A stretch of DNA of 64,000 bases from Psilocybe azurescens (Eukaryota > Basidiomycota > Agaricomycetes > Agaricales > Agrocybaceae): assembly GCA_023853785.1 (NCBI GenBank), contig JAJIRX010000711.1, positions 1-64,000 of the forward strand, written 5' to 3'. The notes below the pieces were generated by a model. That model did not search any database and had not been told where the DNA came from. It was given only the letters and a program-made list of their open reading frames with translations. The translations under genes and the position numbers were made by a program. Positions 60,163 to 64,000 of the stretch are shown here, one piece after another (the first letter of the stretch is position 1; each line of letters begins with the position of its first letter).

Positions 60163-63100
60163 ATGTGGTGGTTGGATCCCGGAAAGGAGCTCCTCAATGT
60201 CGTGCGTATACAACCTTCCTCGAGAGCTACACCCAGTTAAAGTTGTTGAAATTCAGCTCTTCAACCGTATACTTGCTCCATATGTTATGAATCTTGACTT
60301 GAATCAAGTCAACTATGGTATTGGACAAGGTGGATATCAGCATATGGATCATGAACATCATGCTGATGGATAATTAGGACAACTCACTCTCAGGAATCTG
60401 AAGTTGAAAAAGGAGCCTTGGATAAGTTTCAACTTCCTGTAGATGTCTTGGAAGGTGAGTTTACATCGAATTCATAAATGTGCATCAACAACCTGACATT
60501 ACAAGGAAGGTCATCTCGGCAAATTCACCCTTTCCCTTCACTGGATGAACTTAGGCAATCAGCCCGTTGAAATTCTAGTTGAGGATGTCTATCTACTTGT
60601 TGTACCCTCTCCGCAGACGAGCACGGATCCCGATGAAGATGAGGCGCGCGCACAGGCTGCGAAGACAGAGCGTCTTGAAAATGCCGAGTTACTTCATGTG
60701 CGAGGCCAAACAGAAGCGCAGACAGGCAAGTCTTCTACTGGACTCATAATTACTGTTATCCTAATCTCTATGCACACGTAAAGATGAATCCACTCAATCA
60801 CAAGGTCTTGTCCAGTCCCTCATAGCAAAGATAATAAACAATGTCCAAGTCACCGTGAAAAGCATTCATATACGATATGAAGATAATATGAGTGTGCCTG
60901 GTGTAATTTTTATATTGACTATACTTGCAGTATCGAGCTGACTTTCTTATTATCATTAGCATCCCTTTGCTGCTGGTATTACTTTGGCGGGCTTCACGGC
61001 TGTATCCGTCAATAGCAATTGGGAAGCTGCGTTCATTGAAAGCACTGCAGGGGCTATACATAAAGTGTGTATCGCGTCAGAACACTCGATATGTCTTCTA
61101 ATAATCTTGGCTAGTTAGCAAAACTGCAATCTCTGGCGCTCTATTTTGATACCGACTCCCCGAGTATGTCCGGCCTCCCAACACTGGAGTCGATCAAGAA
61201 GTTCTCGTCAATGGTAAGCAATGCAATCTGGACGAAAAACTCAATATAATAAGCATACCTAGATTTCCCACAAGGATGACGATGGTCAACATCAATATAT
61301 ACTAAAGCCTGTCTCAGGTGAAGGCAGGGTAAGGCTACAGCTATCGTAACAATATCTCTTTCTGATCCGCCTCTACAGATAGTCGTCAACCATAAAATCG
61401 ATTCTCAGACACCACGATTCGACATTCAGCTTTTGTTTGAAGAGATCGGTGTCGTTCTTGATGACAACCAATATCGAGATGCTATATCTCTGGTCGACAT
61501 GTATCACGTTTACCTACGCAAACGACAGGTATTCGCGAATTCTTTTCCTCATGCGTATTTACCTATTTTTACTGCTTGATAGTATGGCAAATATCGACCA
61601 GCAGAGATCGAATTTACAAGCAACACTGCTAGAGCACGTCTGCAGTATGCAGCAACTGCCATTCTAGAAGGAGTGCGCGAGAAGAACAAAAAATGGACAT
61701 GGCAACACTTTAAAGAACGGAGAGACGATCGAAACGCCTATGTTTCCCTGTTCCAGAAGAAGCTTCTCAATCCAGCTTTTGCTGGGCCAGTAAGTCTGGC
61801 CGATGATTTGTTCCTCAGCTGCTCAAATAGTCATTAGGACCTACTAAGTTTACAATCCTTGGAGAAGAAAATGGCGTATGAAGACATACGATTCTACCGA
61901 TCCATTGCACGGTCAAAACTCAAGAAAGATGCAGCTTTGCGTAGGAAACTCGAGGCTGATAAAAAGCAGCAGCAGCAACCCCAGAAACAAGGGTGGGGCG
62001 CCTGGCTGTGGGGATCCTCAACCAATGATACAGCTCAAGAGGACCCTGCCTTCGGAGGTCCGATGACTGAGGAGCAACGACAGCAGCTATATGATGTACT
62101 GGATTTCGATGAAAAGGCAGCACTTGTTGATTCACTTCAAGCATCCCGCGACTCTTTAAAAATGCGAGTAACTGCAAAGCTCAATAAAGGTTCTTTCGGA
62201 TTGAAGACTGACCCTCATGGAAAGAACACTGAGGTCATGTCTGTGGTATTTGACGTTTTCCGCGCAAACTTCATTCAAAGGCCCAACAACTTCGAATCAT
62301 CGATATCGTTGAATGATTTCAGGGTATTCGACGGGACAACAGAACATTCGCTGTATCCTCAAATTGTACATGTCAAGACGGAACTTCCAGTTGATAGGAA
62401 CCCCGACGCACTTGCAAACGAAGGCGACGAATCAAATCCGTTCTTTTTGTTAAATTCGAGAACAGCCCGTTGGATGAGAGGGCCGACAATGCTTTGACGG
62501 TCCGTATGCGACATATGGAAATAATATATCATAAAGGCTATGTGGAAGCTGTCTATAAGTTCTTCAAACCACCCTCCAGCCAGTTAGAATCGGTGGAAGC
62601 TCTTCTGGTTAGCACCATGTTCTCGATTGCAAACGAAGCTGACATATCTGTGATCGTTGTTAGAATGTAGCCAGCCAAACTCTGGAAGGTCTCCGCAGGG
62701 AAACTAGGGCAGGACTCGAATATGCTTTGCAGAATCACAAAACCGTCGATATACAGATGGACTTGAATGCCCCCATAATCATCATACCTGAAGAGTAAGC
62801 TAATTCGTTGTTATTGCCCCTGTTTATTATGCTGATAGGCCCATAGCGTCACGACAAATGACTGCAAACATCTCATCATCGACGCTGGCCACATATCAAT
62901 CGAAAGTGATCTCGTCTCCAAAGAAGCTATCCATACCATTCATCAAAAGCGAAACCAGAAATACACCGATGAAGACTATAAGAATTTGGAGTCTTTAATG
63001 TATGATAAAATGTCGCTTCGACTACAGGATGCGCAGGTTCGAATCATTACTTATTACAATTGTTTCAAATAAAACTAATGCAAGAACTCCAGTTTATCAT

Positions 63101-64000
63101 TGGCGATAATCTCCAGTCTTGTCGAGCTGCGCTTACTTCCGAGGCTCATGACTCCCTTCACCTTTTGGAAAGGATTACAGTGGATTTACAGATAGATAAA
63201 TCCATCGTACCGACTGCAGTCAATTTGGCCCAATTCAAAGTTTCGGGAACTTTACCTTCGCTGCAAGTAAACCTGTCTGATACAAAATACAAATCTTTAA
63301 TGCGGCTTGTCGACGTGTGCATTCCGCATTTTGGGAGGAAACAGATACTCTTGGTTTTTCGCCTCAAGCTGCTCCAAGTGCATCAACATTTCATTTACCT
63401 CCGACATTCTTTGGGCAATCAGATAACGAATACAACGTGGATGACGATGACGACGATCAGCATCAAGATTCTGATTCTCGAACAGCATTAGAGGAGCAGT
63501 TCTTTGAGGCTGAAGATGGAACATCAGAGGTGAGTTGATTTGCAGCCATTGCATTTGCCCATTGCGGCTGTCTTAAAGTTATTTAGCATCCTGAATTGCG
63601 TCAACACATTTTTGAGTTGGATTTCAAAGTCGAAAAACTTAGAGCGATGGTCTCACGGTCAACTGCCGACGGAGTTGACAAACCACTCGGAAATTTACAT
63701 CTCGAAGGATTTTCATTATCGTTTGCCTTAGCGAAGTACGACATGAAGGTGGACATCAATCTCAGGTGTTATACAAAAATTTTCGATCTTTTTACCTATG
63801 CTAATAGATTTTATCAATAGTTCTGTTTCCATGAATGTTGTTCAACTGAGTGGACATGATATACAATTTGTATCCACTCCCGAAATCGGGCCCTCCATCG
63901 ACAAAGATCTTCTTCGAATATCATATTGTCGAGTACAAAAAGACTCGCCCGACTTTCTAACCATAGCTGAAGGTATCGACCAAAGTGTTGATATAAAGAT
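60163..64000 (+). CDS. VPS13: VPS13 bridge-like lipid transfer protein (5' part)
   Basis: Vps13 is a very large protein that moves lipids between organelles at contact sites. The ATG at 60163 gives MWWLDPGKELLNV; after a short intron comes LFNRILAPYVMNLDLNQVNY, then GQLTLRNLKLKKEALDKFQL and GKFTLSLHWMNLGNQPVEIL, the chorein domain start. Further exons carry VTVKSIHIRYEDN, FDIQLLFEEIGVVLDDNQYR, YEDIRFYRSIARSKLKKDAA, GWGAWLWGSS, DERADNALTVRMRHMEIIYH, YVEAVYKFFKPPSSQLESVE, SGTLPSLQVNLSDTKYKSLM and HIFELDFKVEKLRAMVSRST. The gene runs off the window end, so the C-terminal WD40-like and ATG2-C regions are missing here. One T is missing in the run at 62444-62448. Many short introns are present. Confidence 0.92.

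Noticed and set aside
1..64000. tRNA, rRNA or CRISPR features
   Set aside because: I scanned for A/B-box-like tRNA signatures, rRNA words and spaced direct repeats and saw none that stand up by eye; a covariance-model search would be needed to exclude tRNAs formally.

Overview
The window is nuclear DNA of a filamentous basidiomycete, most likely an Agaricomycete. Genes are split by many short (about 50-70 nt) GT-AG introns. Coding density is high on the right, and several proteins are fungal or basidiomycete in type: a PriA-like cysteine-rich secreted protein, an MWWLDPGKE-type VPS13 start, an AGTRAP-like membrane protein and a Pex24/dysferlin-domain protein. No prokaryotic operon, phage or CRISPR signal is present. 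All gene models were spliced by eye, so outer limits are firmer than exon counts.

Layout. 1-7.4 kb is AT-rich, gene-poor and repeat-bearing: a degenerate GAGTAAG tract, a candidate solo LTR, a GGCCAAATAC-type tandem pair, a small palindromic element, and a convincing non-autonomous hAT-like transposon with an 8-bp target-site duplication. From 7.4 kb a dense block of housekeeping genes starts: APC4 (+), a bZIP factor (+), GPI2/PIG-C (-), an SVIP-like small protein (-), an unresolved 1.1-kb stretch, ARP1 (+), ribosomal protein eS24 (-), a candidate Gypsy solo LTR, a UPF0132/DUF4870-like membrane protein (+), a secreted hydrophilic protein (-), a PriA-like secreted protein (-) and the PP2A scaffold subunit TPD3 (-). 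A spacer with degenerate ~290-bp repeats covers 26.5-28.6 kb. Then follow glucose-6-phosphate 1-epimerase (+), REV3 (+), AGTRAP-like (-), DPH7 (+), TMEM135-like (-), a Pex24/dysferlin-domain protein (-), HSCB/JAC1 (+), a DEAH-family RNA helicase (+), AP-2 alpha (+), a C2-RasGAP (-) and an ELO fatty-acid elongase (-). After a 3.1-kb gene-free spacer the window ends inside VPS13 (+).

The genes do not form a single pathway. They cover cell cycle (APC/C), GPI-anchor synthesis, dynactin, translation (eS24, diphthamide), PP2A signalling, Ras signalling, translesion synthesis, Fe-S assembly, endocytosis, very-long-chain fatty acids and inter-organelle lipid transfer. Neighbours alternate strand, with short shared promoters (132 bp between the Pex24-like gene and HSCB; about 200 bp between the AGTRAP-like gene and DPH7).

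The most consequential observation is technical. At least a dozen conserved, mostly essential genes each carry one or more single-base reading-frame breaks, mostly in or beside 4-5-nt mononucleotide runs and mostly a missing base. I read these as uncorrected sequencing indels, not pseudogenes. I see no convincing new biological system; the best biological finds are the hAT-like element, very small coding exons (an ATG-only first exon in eS24 and a 9-nt last exon in the SVIP-like gene), and two orphan secreted or membrane loci.
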